A stretch of 64,000 nucleotides of DNA from Bacteroidota bacterium (GTDB lineage: Bacteria; Bacteroidota; Bacteroidia; Cytophagales; Cyclobacteriaceae). Positions 46,779 through 55,957 of this stretch are shown here, piece by piece. A program made the position numbers and the translations under genes. Numbering within the stretch: the first letter of the stretch is position 1; the number at the start of each line of letters is the position of its first letter. The notes under the pieces are model-generated. The model searched no databases, was not told the origin of the DNA, and was given only the letters and a program-made list of their open reading frames with translations. The stretch covers positions 1 to 64,000 of the forward strand of contig JACPVX010000037.1 of NCBI GenBank assembly GCA_016191555.1, given 5' to 3'.

Positions 46779-46864
46779 GCCCGGGTGGTGGAATTGGTAG
46801 ACACGCAGGACTTAAAATCCTGTGACCCTTAAAGGTTGTACGGGTTCAAGTCCCGTCCTGGGTA
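46779..46864 (+). tRNA. tRNA-Leu (anticodon TAA)
   Basis: GCCCGGGTGGTGGAATTGGTAGACACGCAGGACTTAAAATCCTGTGACCCTTAAAGGTTGTACGGGTTCAAGTCCCGTCCTGGGTA; long variable arm, acceptor stem pairs with G-T wobbles. Confidence 0.96.
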
Positions 46865-46877
46865 CATCTTTAAAAAA

Positions 46878-46908
46878 CAAAAAGCCCCGAATTTTCGGGG
46901 CTTTTTTC
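46878..46908. terminator. Rho-independent terminator after tRNA-Leu
   Basis: AAAAAGCCCCGAATTTTCGGGGCTTTTTT. Confidence 0.88.
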
Positions 46909-46910
46909 AT

Positions 46911-48023
46911 TTACTTCGGAAACCCACTCTTATCCATATTCGGTAGCAGGTTCAACGCATTTTTGTAATAAATCTTTTTCAAAATTTCATCCGGCAAGCC
47001 GATGCCGTACATGCGCCAGAAGGCATGGTATCTTTTGTGATAAGGAAAATACTCGTCCTCCGTTTCCAACACCCTAAAATAGGTTTCGTATTCCTCAGGC
47101 ACCCAACTGTCTTTACCAAACAGCACCCGATCCTGATACTTTGTTAAAAATGCTTTGGCCGCGCGTGGCTGCCGGCCCAATTCCGCAATCACTGCGCCAA
47201 TTTCAGTGTACATGTTGGGGTACAATTCCATCAACTGACTGAGCTTTTTCAAGTCGCTGCCAAACCAACCGAGATGTGCGTTGATGAATTTTGTTTTCGG
47301 ATGTTTTTTGAAAATGCTATGCTGTTCAGCAATGATGGTTTCCCATTTTATCGTGTCTGTGTCATGCCTCCTTCCGGGATGTAGCTTAAGTTCCAGCCAG
47401 CGCTCATTGTTTTTGTCGATCGGCTCCCAAAATTGTTTAGGATCTGCTGCATGAATCAATACCGGAATTCCCAGCTCACCACACTTGGCCCACACGGGGT
47501 CAATGCGCGGATCATCAATATGAATGCGGTTGCCTTTCGAGTCTTTGTTGAATAATCCCAAACTCTTATAAATTTTTAATCCCTTCGCACCGCGCCTCAC
47601 ATCATCTTCCAGTTGCTTTACCGTGCGTGCAGTCCAGTCGGCATCGTCAATGGCACCGAAGTCTACGTTCGTAAAAAGCACAAAGCGATTAGGGTATTGC
47701 TTTTTGATATTTTCAATGGATTTTTCGAGATGGTCGCCACTACTGCGAAAACCGCGACCACTCAGATTCACCATCACACCCATGTTGAGCTTATCCATTT
47801 CTTTGATCAGCCCACTCAAATCGGCAGAGTTCATATTTCCCTGATGATTGTGGATATCAATAAATGGAAACTTCGCTTTCGTGATTCGATGCTCTTCCAC
47901 CTTTAAGGATGATGGAGGATTGTATTCTTCGAAATCCATCTTCATGTCCAGTGGCTTTTCTTGTCCACACGCAGATGATGCCCATAAACAACAGACAGCC
48001 AATAAAATTTTTCGCATAATCAA
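46911..48023 (-). CDS. amidohydrolase family protein (Amidohydro_2-like), exported
   Basis: FIDIHNHQGNMNSADLSGLI; IPVLIHAADPKQFWEP; KTKFINAHLGWFGSDL; VLFGKDSW. Confidence 0.88.
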   Translation of the reverse strand: MIMRKILLAVCCLWASSACGQEKPLDMKMDFEEYNPPSSLKVEEHRITKAKFPFIDIHNHQGNMNSADLSGLIKEMDKLNMGVMVNLSGRGFRSSGDHLEKSIENIKKQYPNRFVLFTNVDFGAIDDADWTARTVKQLEDDVRRGAKGLKIYKSLGLFNKDSKGNRIHIDDPRIDPVWAKCGELGIPVLIHAADPKQFWEPIDKNNERWLELKLHPGRRHDTDTIKWETIIAEQHSIFKKHPKTKFINAHLGWFGSDLKKLSQLMELYPNMYTEIGAVIAELGRQPRAAKAFLTKYQDRVLFGKDSWVPEEYETYFRVLETEDEYFPYHKRYHAFWRMYGIGLPDEILKKIYYKNALNLLPNMDKSGFPK

Positions 48024-48166
48024 TTAAATGTTTCTCTAAAATACGCTTTTGTGTAGACAGAGATTCAAAATATATGTGAACGGTCATTAAACCTCAATTC
48101 CATTCGGCAATCCAAGCAACATAAAACAGATGCTCTGAGAAAGATTAACATTTAAACGTTTGAGGT

Positions 48167-48415
48167 ATGAAGAAGCTAGTATCGTTTTCCATTTTTGCTG
48201 TGATGGTTTTGGCCATGATGTTCGTTTCAAAATCAGCTCAGGCACAGCGTGTCATTATCAATCGTTCTACTGTTTTAATGGCTCCAGTTCCCAACGCAAC
48301 CATCGCATCCACGCAAGGATATTGGAAGTGGAGCAATCGCTACCAAAAGTATGTGTGGGTTACCAAATCCAAGGTGCGTTTTCGTGTGCACCGCGGCTAT
48401 CGCGTGCGCATCTAA
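48167..48415 (+). CDS. small secreted basic protein, 82 aa
   Basis: Signal peptide then QRVIINRSTVLMAPVPNATIASTQGYWKWSNRYQKYVWVTKSKVRFRVHRGYRVRI. Confidence 0.65.
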   Translation: MKKLVSFSIFAVMVLAMMFVSKSAQAQRVIINRSTVLMAPVPNATIASTQGYWKWSNRYQKYVWVTKSKVRFRVHRGYRVRI

Positions 48416-48463
48416 GTTCTTTTGAATCCGTCAAATCTTAGTAACTTGCTTACTTTGATTTGA

Positions 48464-49576
48464 ATGAGAATGAATAAATTTCTTTTACTGTTGCTTTTAC
48501 CGATCGGGTTACTCGCCCAACCGGCTGATCAAGTGTTGGATGCCGCCAAGCGAAAAATTTCTGCGCGCAATTATGTGGAGGCCAAAGCAGAACTCACCAA
48601 ATTTATCGGCACCAATCCTAAAGACAGAAATGCCTTTACACTACGCGGGCGTGCGCGTATTGGCTTGCAAGATTATTACGGAGCGATTGGCGATTTTAAC
48701 TTTGCGTTAGAGATCGACTCTACCTGGGCAGAAGCGCTCAACTTCAGAGGAGAAGCTAAAATTTATTTAGGCGATGATGAAGGAGCTATTGCCGATTTAG
48801 ACAAAGCCCTACGCTTTCGTCCTAATTACGAGGAGGCCTACACCAACCGCGGCCTTGCCAAATACAACATGGAAGATTTTCAAAGTGCTTATTTCGATTT
48901 TTCGAAAGCACTGGAGTTGGGTCAACCCAATGATGATAAGTACTATCATCGGGGAGTTGTGAAATCAGAACTCGGAGAATTTGTCAGCGCGATAGACGAT
49001 TATTCCAAAGCCATTGAATACGACAAGACCGATGCGAACCTCTACAACTACCGCGGGGTAGCGTACTATAACATCAGTGAATTTGACAAAGCCATTGCCG
49101 ACTACAACGAAGCGATTCGGCTCGACCCGAAAGATCCGTTGAAGTATGAAAACCGTGCATTATCCAAAAGCGCCAAGGAAGATTTGAAAGGCGCGCTCGA
49201 AGATTACAACAAATCGCTAGAATTGGATACGGAAGATTCGGAAACATTCAACCTGCGCGGTGTGCTGAAGCATACATTGCTGGACTATGATGGCGCGATT
49301 GCCGATTATACGAAGGCCATTGAATTAGATAATACGAATCCAACTTATTTTGACAACCGCGCACTGAGCAAAACGGCCAAGGAAGATTATGCCGGAGCGA
49401 TTGATGATTACACCGCTTCCATTGAACTCTATCCAACCGATGCGGAAACATTCTATCAGCGCGCGTTGGTGAAGTTGACGATGAACAATAATTACGATGG
49501 CTGCCTCGATCTAAAACGTGCGGATGAGCTAGGTTCACCGGAGGCAAAAGCCGCCATTAAGAAAAGCTGCAAGTAA
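48464..49576 (+). CDS. TPR-repeat protein, 370 aa
   Basis: Multiple canonical 34-aa TPRs, e.g. ANLYNYRGVAYYNISEFDKAIADYNEAIRLDPKDPLKYENRALSKSAKEDLKGALEDYNKSLELDTED. Confidence 0.95.
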   Translation: MRMNKFLLLLLLPIGLLAQPADQVLDAAKRKISARNYVEAKAELTKFIGTNPKDRNAFTLRGRARIGLQDYYGAIGDFNFALEIDSTWAEALNFRGEAKIYLGDDEGAIADLDKALRFRPNYEEAYTNRGLAKYNMEDFQSAYFDFSKALELGQPNDDKYYHRGVVKSELGEFVSAIDDYSKAIEYDKTDANLYNYRGVAYYNISEFDKAIADYNEAIRLDPKDPLKYENRALSKSAKEDLKGALEDYNKSLELDTEDSETFNLRGVLKHTLLDYDGAIADYTKAIELDNTNPTYFDNRALSKTAKEDYAGAIDDYTASIELYPTDAETFYQRALVKLTMNNNYDGCLDLKRADELGSPEAKAAIKKSCK

Positions 49577-49584
49577 TTTCTCGC

Positions 49585-50484
49585 GTGAAGATTTTTGTCA
49601 TTCTCAATGGAGTTTCCCGAAAGAAGGGAAAATTCTATCGTGCGATTTTACCTGGGTTGCAAGCAAAGCATGACTGCACTGTGGCCGAAACACGCTATGC
49701 AGGCCACGCAATCCAACTGGCACGAGAAGCCATTCACCAAAATTTTGAATGTATTATTTCAGCCGGTGGCGATGGCACACTTAATCAGGTTATTAATGGA
49801 ATGCTCTCTGTCAATCAAAACCAATTACCTGGTCTGGCTATTCTTCCGCTCGGATCAGGCAATGATTTTGCGGGGTCATGTGGATTGAAAGAAGATGTAC
49901 ATCAATTAAATTCTTTATTGAATGCGAAGGCACCCGTAGCAACGGATGTAGGTCAATTACTTTGTCGTGATACTTCAGGCAAAGAGTCACAAAAGTTTTT
50001 TTTTAATGTAGCCAGCGTGGGCATGGGTCCCGCCACCGTTTTGAAAATGGAAAAGCTTCCGCGATGGCTGGGAAGCGACATGCGTTATCTTTTAGCCATT
50101 CTTCATACTTTCTTTACGCATCGCCCAACGAACCTGAGCATTCAAGCCGATACATGGAACTGGAGTGGAAAAGCGCGAGTATGGGCGATGGCCAACGGAC
50201 AATCCTTCGGCAACCGCATTTACATTGCTCCTCAATCCAAATCCAACGATGGCATTCTCGATACATTTTTAGCCAGCGATGTACCGCTTCTTAAATTTTT
50301 GATTTATCTGCAGCAATTAAAGTCCAAGAAGATATTAGTAGATACGAAGGTTCAATATCAACATGGCCGCCATTTTGAGATGTCATCTTCAGAAAGGTTA
50401 GCTATCGAAGCCGATGGAGAAATCCAAGGCTACTTGCCGGCTAAAGTTGAGCTCCTATCGAACCGAATTTTGATTTTCCGCTAA
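49585..50484 (+). CDS. diacylglycerol kinase catalytic-domain (YegS/DagK) lipid kinase
   Basis: FECIISAGGDGTLNQVINGMLSVNQNQLPGLAILPLGSGNDFAGSCGL; LAIEADGEIQGYLPAKVEL. GTG start at 49585. Confidence 0.93.
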   Translation: MKIFVILNGVSRKKGKFYRAILPGLQAKHDCTVAETRYAGHAIQLAREAIHQNFECIISAGGDGTLNQVINGMLSVNQNQLPGLAILPLGSGNDFAGSCGLKEDVHQLNSLLNAKAPVATDVGQLLCRDTSGKESQKFFFNVASVGMGPATVLKMEKLPRWLGSDMRYLLAILHTFFTHRPTNLSIQADTWNWSGKARVWAMANGQSFGNRIYIAPQSKSNDGILDTFLASDVPLLKFLIYLQQLKSKKILVDTKVQYQHGRHFEMSSSERLAIEADGEIQGYLPAKVELLSNRILIFR

Positions 50485-50515
50485 TAAAAAATGCACCCAA
50501 AGAGGTGCATTTTAA
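50485..50515. terminator. Rho-independent terminator between convergent genes
   Basis: AAAAATGCACC-CAAAGA-GGTGCATTTT. Confidence 0.75.
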
Positions 50516-50535
50516 ATTTCTGGTTGCGTGCTATT

Positions 50536-51000
50536 TTATTTCTTTACCACCAAAGTACCGGCAATCATATCATGCAATGCTTGTTTCTTTTCAGTGAAGG
50601 CTGCAAGCAAATAACCAATCATTAGAATTACTGCAGAAACGATCTTACTCACATTCCGAATAAGTGCCTTCACAAAATCTAACTTTTCACCATTCATATC
50701 TGTAACAATTAAGCCAAGCGCAAGCTTGCCAATGGTTGCTTGAAACTTAGAAGATTCCATTAGACTAAAATACAAAACATTGACTACTTGCCCGATTAAG
50801 CCAACGGTTCCAAATAAGGCGGTAATTTTAGCAACTAAGGCCAACGCGTCCGCTTCGCTGCCATTTGCGATATCACTAGAAACACCAATACCAATGGCAG
50901 CAAGTATAGGCGCTAAGACCACAAACTGAAGAATACCGATAATAATACCATCAATAATCACGGCTACAAATCGCAGCCAAAATCCAGCATAGTTTTTCAT
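50536..51000 (-). CDS. RDD family membrane protein
   Basis: YAGFWLRFVAVIIDGIIIGILQFVV; ATIGKLALGLIVTDMNGEKLDFVKALIRNVSKIVSAVILMIGYLLAAFTEKKQALHDMIAGTLVVKK. Confidence 0.92.
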   Translation of the reverse strand: MKNYAGFWLRFVAVIIDGIIIGILQFVVLAPILAAIGIGVSSDIANGSEADALALVAKITALFGTVGLIGQVVNVLYFSLMESSKFQATIGKLALGLIVTDMNGEKLDFVKALIRNVSKIVSAVILMIGYLLAAFTEKKQALHDMIAGTLVVKK

Positions 51001-51090
51001 ATAAGTTTTAGGTTAGGTTGAATTAAAATTAGTGAATACATATCACCTGTCCAATCGCATTGTTACCTTTATTACCAAACCATTTGATCG

Positions 51091-51609
51091 ATGAATAAAA
51101 CATTGGCGAAGCATTTTGAATCATTGGAGGCACAGCGAGCCGAATTATTGACCTCTCTTCATAGGCTAACTGCGGACAGACTCAATTATCATTCGGAAGG
51201 TCGCTGGTCCATCAACCAAATCATCGCGCATTTAATTGCTGCCGAAAAATTATCGGTCGCTTATCTGCAGAAGAAGGTTTTGGCAATCAACGAAGTAGAT
51301 AATACGGGCGTCTACGAAGAAATAAAAATGATTGGACTCATTATCAGCCAGCGATTGCCATTCAAATTCCGAGCTCCTCGTGTGGTAGTTGAAAACACTA
51401 GCCGATCTACAAGCATTTCAGATTTAGAGAAGGAATGGTCTTCTTCGCGAGAAGAGCTACGTCAGCTATTGGAAAAAGTGACCGATGATCAGATCAATCG
51501 AAGAATTTACAAGCATGTGCGTGCCGGTAAGCTGAATATCCAACATGCCCTCATCTTCTTTCGCGAGCACATTATTCACCACTATCCTCAAATTAAGAGA
51601 TTGATGTAA
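51091..51609 (+). CDS. DinB family protein
   Basis: LTADRLNYHSEGRWSINQIIAHLIAAEKLSVAYLQKK; C-terminal HALIFFREHIIHHYPQIKRL. Confidence 0.85.
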   Translation: MNKTLAKHFESLEAQRAELLTSLHRLTADRLNYHSEGRWSINQIIAHLIAAEKLSVAYLQKKVLAINEVDNTGVYEEIKMIGLIISQRLPFKFRAPRVVVENTSRSTSISDLEKEWSSSREELRQLLEKVTDDQINRRIYKHVRAGKLNIQHALIFFREHIIHHYPQIKRLM

Positions 51610-51689
51610 TTTTTTTGCCCTCTATCCGAATCGTTTTTGCAACATCAGCCGGTTGAGCTAAGTTGTCATTTTAAATCCTACTTTCGATC

Positions 51690-54218
51690 ATGACTAAAAA
51701 ATTACTTTTCCTTTTTCTATTCAGCAGTTCGCTGGTAATCGCACAAACCAATTTGCAAAGCCCTGCTCAATTTTTAGGTTATGAGCTGGGCGACCGGTTC
51801 AGCCGTCATCATCAAATGGTAGATTACTTTAAGCACGTGGACAATGCTGCCGAAAATGTTGTTGTCAAACAATATGGCGAAACGTACGAGCATCGTCCGC
51901 TCATTTATGCCATCATCGCATCACCCGATAATTTCAAAAATCTGGAGCAAATTCGATTGGATAACTTGCGCAGAGCGGGAATGGCAGACGGAACTCCTTC
52001 CACGAAAGTGGCCATTCTCTGGCTGAGTTACAATGTGCATGGCAACGAAGCGAACTCCATGGAGGCCGCTATGAAAACTATTTATGAATTGGTCAATCCG
52101 GCCAGTGCTAAGACGAAAGAGTGGTTAAAGAATACGGTAGTCATCATGGATCCCTGCATCAATCCCGATGGAAGAGATCGCTACGCAAACTTTTATAATC
52201 AGTACGGAAACTTACCCGCCAATGCCGATCCGCAAGCCCGCGAGCATGCAGAGCCCTGGCCACGCGGAAGAGCCAATCATTATTTATTTGACTTGAACAG
52301 AGACTGGGCATGGGAAACTCAAATTGAATCACAGGCCCGCATTAAACTATATAACCAATGGATGCCGCACGTGCACGTGGATTACCATGAGCAAGGCTAC
52401 AATTCACCGTACTATTTTGCACCTGCAGCTGAGCCCTACCACGAAGTGATTTCCAATTGGCAGCGCGAATTTCAAACCTTGATCGGGAAGAGCAATGCCA
52501 AATATTTTGATGAACAAGGCTGGTTGTACTTTACAAAAGAACGATTCGATCTGTACTACCCAAGCTATGGCGATACTTATCCTACTTACAATGGAGCCAT
52601 CGGGATGACCTATGAAAAAGGCGGAATCGGAGCCGGCTTATCGGTAATTACCAACGAAGGCGACCCCTTGACTTTAAAAGACCGATTGACCCATCACTTC
52701 ACTACAGGTATGTCCACACTGGAAGTGACATCTACCAACGCGAATAAATTGGTAGATGAATTCGAAAAGTTTTTCAAAGAAAATTTGAATAGCCCGGTCG
52801 CTCCTTATAAAACGTATGTGATCAAAGCTGATAACAATCCGGATAAGTTAGCGCGTTTTACCAACTGGCTTATGACTCACAGCATTCAATTCGGACATGC
52901 AGATGCGAGCAAAGCTACGCGTGGTTTTGATTACCAAACGCAAACAACAGGAAATGTGACCGTGAATGCGGAAGACATCATCATCAATATCGCTCAGCCG
53001 AAGGGTCGGTTTGTCACAACATTGTTCGAACCCACCTCGAAACTAACCGATTCACTCACCTACGACATCACCGCGTGGAACTTAATTTACGCCTACGATT
53101 TGAAAGCAGCAGCTCTATCTGAAAAAATCTCTATAGGTAAACCATATCAACCCAAAGCTTTTGTGCAAGAGCCTATTGCCAACAAACCGTACGCCTACAT
53201 CTTTACCTACCAAACCATTGCCGATGTTGAATTTTTAGGCGCACTGATCAAGAAAGGGGTGAAGGTTCGGAAAGCGATGTTGCCCTTCACATCCAATGGG
53301 AAAAAGTTTGAGCCTGGCACACTCATCGTTACACGAAGAAACAATGAAAGCATTGAAGACTTTGATTTAGTGGTGCAAACTGCCGCCAAAAATTTAGGAC
53401 GCAAAATTTATACAACTACTTCCGGCCTTGTAGAAAAAGGTGCGGATTTTGGTTCATCTGATGTCAGCTACATCCGCGCTCCGCGCGTGGCCTTGTTAGG
53501 AGGCGATCAAACATCTTCATTAGATCACGGACAAGTATGGCACTTTTTCGAGCAACAAATTCACTATCCTGTTACCATCCTTGGCACCGACTACTTCCGC
53601 AATGTGGATTTGTGGAAATACGATGTGCTGGTGGTTCCTGATGGCAACTATCGCCTGTTTGATGAGGGGACTGTTTCCATGATTGATCGCTGGGTAGGCG
53701 ATGGTGGTCGTTTGATTTTAATAGCTGGCGCCACTTCTTCCTTTGCAGAAAAGAAAGGCTTCGGGTTGAAAGAATTTGCCAGCGATGACCTGAAAAGCAA
53801 AGCAGAAAAAGAAGAAAAAGAGTTACGCGAAAAAGAAGGCCCGATCAAATTTGGCGATGCAGAACGAAAGCAATTAAGCAACTCCATTTTCGGAGCTATC
53901 TATAAAGTAACGATGGATAAATCGCACCCGCTCGCTTTTGGATTGAACGACACCTACTATTCTTTGCGCACATCAGAATTGCACTACAGCTATTTATCGA
54001 AAGGCTGGAACGTGGGCATTTTGAAAGGAAATCAAAAGCCATTGATTGGATTTGCCGGCACTAAAATCAACAAGAAGCTCGAGAACACACTTGTGTTTGG
54101 CGTGGAGGACAAAGGAAAAGGCCAGGTAGTTTATTTGGTTGACAATCCGCTGTTCCGCAATTTCTGGGAGAACGGCAAAATGATTTTCTCCAATGCCGTG
54201 TTTATGGTGGGTAGATAA
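51690..54218 (+). CDS. M14 family zinc carboxypeptidase (842 aa), exported
   Basis: WLSYNVHGNEANSMEAAMKTIYEL; DPCINPDGRDRYANFYNQ; HYLFDLNRDWAWETQIESQARI; HVHVDYHEQGYNSPYYFAPAAEPYH. Confidence 0.95.
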   Translation: MTKKLLFLFLFSSSLVIAQTNLQSPAQFLGYELGDRFSRHHQMVDYFKHVDNAAENVVVKQYGETYEHRPLIYAIIASPDNFKNLEQIRLDNLRRAGMADGTPSTKVAILWLSYNVHGNEANSMEAAMKTIYELVNPASAKTKEWLKNTVVIMDPCINPDGRDRYANFYNQYGNLPANADPQAREHAEPWPRGRANHYLFDLNRDWAWETQIESQARIKLYNQWMPHVHVDYHEQGYNSPYYFAPAAEPYHEVISNWQREFQTLIGKSNAKYFDEQGWLYFTKERFDLYYPSYGDTYPTYNGAIGMTYEKGGIGAGLSVITNEGDPLTLKDRLTHHFTTGMSTLEVTSTNANKLVDEFEKFFKENLNSPVAPYKTYVIKADNNPDKLARFTNWLMTHSIQFGHADASKATRGFDYQTQTTGNVTVNAEDIIINIAQPKGRFVTTLFEPTSKLTDSLTYDITAWNLIYAYDLKAAALSEKISIGKPYQPKAFVQEPIANKPYAYIFTYQTIADVEFLGALIKKGVKVRKAMLPFTSNGKKFEPGTLIVTRRNNESIEDFDLVVQTAAKNLGRKIYTTTSGLVEKGADFGSSDVSYIRAPRVALLGGDQTSSLDHGQVWHFFEQQIHYPVTILGTDYFRNVDLWKYDVLVVPDGNYRLFDEGTVSMIDRWVGDGGRLILIAGATSSFAEKKGFGLKEFASDDLKSKAEKEEKELREKEGPIKFGDAERKQLSNSIFGAIYKVTMDKSHPLAFGLNDTYYSLRTSELHYSYLSKGWNVGILKGNQKPLIGFAGTKINKKLENTLVFGVEDKGKGQVVYLVDNPLFRNFWENGKMIFSNAVFMVGR

Positions 54219-54300
54219 TCGAAATGACGAAAAAATTAGGGGTGAAGAATTCATTCAGGCTTCGTAACGGAAGCCTGTATTGCAACTCGGCGGTTGCTTT

Positions 54301-54498
54301 TTAGGCGGCTAACTGAAGCCCCTTTTTACCCTTACGCAATGCCTGGCGGATTTCCTTCATCGCCTCTTTTTTGAAGGCGCTGTAATCCTGCTCTGGCTGG
54401 TGGATGATCGTTTTGATATAATTCAAAACTTCTTCCATTTGCATCTTGTCCATCGCGTCCAAACTTTGGAGGATGGCCAACTTCGGAGATTGTTTCAT
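54301..54498 (-). CDS. small hypothetical protein, 65 aa (antitoxin-like size and composition)
   Basis: MKQSPKLAILQSLDAMDKMQMEEVLNYIKTIIHQPEQDYSAFKKEAMKEIRQALRKGKKGLQLAA; amphipathic helices. Confidence 0.6.
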   Translation of the reverse strand: MKQSPKLAILQSLDAMDKMQMEEVLNYIKTIIHQPEQDYSAFKKEAMKEIRQALRKGKKGLQLAA

Positions 54499-54650
54499 AG
54501 GACAATTAGTGGTTGTCTACTACAAAGAACGGAAATAAGAGTGGTTGGTTCTTATCAGAAAGATGCTATTCACGAAAACATAATGTAGAAGTAATTTTTA
54601 TTAGTAAATCGAAGAAAAATAGCGGCATTTTTGCGCCATTTCTTCCTATT

Positions 54651-55814
54651 GTGAGAGTATTACTACTGCACCAGCATTTTAAAACACCAGTTACTGGGGG
54701 CGCTATCCGATCGTATTATTTGGCCAAGGCCCTTATTGAGCGCAATGCGGAGGTGATTGTCATAACCGCCACCAATCAGAAAAAGGCTTATTCGGAGGTC
54801 TATGAGCGGATTACCATCTACTATTTGCCTATTCCATATGATAACAAGTATGGATTTTTTCAACGAATAAGCTCATTCGTTCGGTTTATGATATCATCCA
54901 TTTCACAAGCGGGTAAACTGGGCAAAATAGACTATTGCTATGCTATTTCTGTCCCTCTCACGGTAGGTATCACTGCCATGTGGCAAAAAAGGCGAAGACA
55001 TGTACCTTTTATTTTTGAAGTGGGCGATCTGTGGCCCGAGGCACCCATACAAATGGGTTTCATCAAGAATTACTTCTTAAAGCAGTTTCTCTATTGGGTA
55101 GAAAAACGGATCTATCAATCGGCACATGTCATAGTGGGTTTATCACCCGCCATTCAATCTTCCATTCAAAAAATTGTGCCGCAAAAGAAGGTTTATAATA
55201 TTCCGAACTTTGCCGATTGTGATTTTTATAAGCCGATTTTTTCCGAAGGCAAACAGAAACTGGTCGTGTCGTACATCGGAGCAATCGGATTAGCTAACGG
55301 GCTCGATTATCTGATTGAGTGCGCCAACAATTGCCGCAAAGCAAATTTGCCGATTCAGTTTGTGATTTGTGGCGAAGGCGCTTTGCGCGAACGATTAGAA
55401 AACAATGCCAAGCATTTGCAACTGCAGAATCTAACCTTCATTGATTTTCAAGATCGAGACGGTGTTTTGAAAGTGATGGATGCTACAGATGTGTGTTTCG
55501 TATCGTACAAAAGATTGCCGGTGTTAGAGACGGGCTCACCAAACAAGTTCTTTGATGGACTGGCAGCCGGTAAATTGATCGTTACCAATTTTGGTGGATG
55601 GATTACTCGCGAAATCGAAGAGGCTCGCTGTGGTTTTTCAGTTGACCCGAATAATCCCTTGGATTTCGTTGTAAAGATTAAGCCATTTCTGGCCGATGAA
55701 AAATTGCTGCAGCAATACCAACAAGCAGCGCGTGCACTGGCCGAGCGAAAATTCTCTCGCAAAATATTATCCGAGCAATTTGTTAACTTGTTTGCATGGA
55801 AGAAGGAGAATTGA
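54651..55814 (+). CDS. glycosyltransferase family 4 protein
   Basis: VRVLLLHQHFKTPVTGGAIRSYYLAKALIERNAEVIVITATN; FEVGDLWPEAPIQMG; VVSYIGAIGLANGLDYLIECA. GTG at 54651 is the likely start rather than 54513. Confidence 0.92.
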   Translation: MRVLLLHQHFKTPVTGGAIRSYYLAKALIERNAEVIVITATNQKKAYSEVYERITIYYLPIPYDNKYGFFQRISSFVRFMISSISQAGKLGKIDYCYAISVPLTVGITAMWQKRRRHVPFIFEVGDLWPEAPIQMGFIKNYFLKQFLYWVEKRIYQSAHVIVGLSPAIQSSIQKIVPQKKVYNIPNFADCDFYKPIFSEGKQKLVVSYIGAIGLANGLDYLIECANNCRKANLPIQFVICGEGALRERLENNAKHLQLQNLTFIDFQDRDGVLKVMDATDVCFVSYKRLPVLETGSPNKFFDGLAAGKLIVTNFGGWITREIEEARCGFSVDPNNPLDFVVKIKPFLADEKLLQQYQQAARALAERKFSRKILSEQFVNLFAWKKEN

Positions 55815-55957
55815 AAGCGAAGACAACCAAAAAGAAGGAACTGAAAGCTGAGCCGAAGAAAAAAATTCCACCAGCACCTCCAGAGGAAAACGAAAAGCCA
55901 TTTGACTTTGGTGGATTGCCGCAGCGCGATCTAAAAAAGAATTTAGGCTGCGGCTAA
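55796..55957 (+). CDS. small Lys/Glu/Pro-rich protein, 53 aa (below the ORF-track cutoff)
   Basis: MEEGELKAKTTKKKELKAEPKKKIPPAPPEENEKPFDFGGLPQRDLKKNLGCG*; overlaps the GT 3' end by 19 nt. Confidence 0.65.
   Translation: MEEGELKAKTTKKKELKAEPKKKIPPAPPEENEKPFDFGGLPQRDLKKNLGCG

Noticed and set aside
54513-54650. N-terminal extension of the GT4 ORF
   Set aside because: Not protein-family-like; GTG at 54651 begins the conserved VRVLLLHQHF segment.
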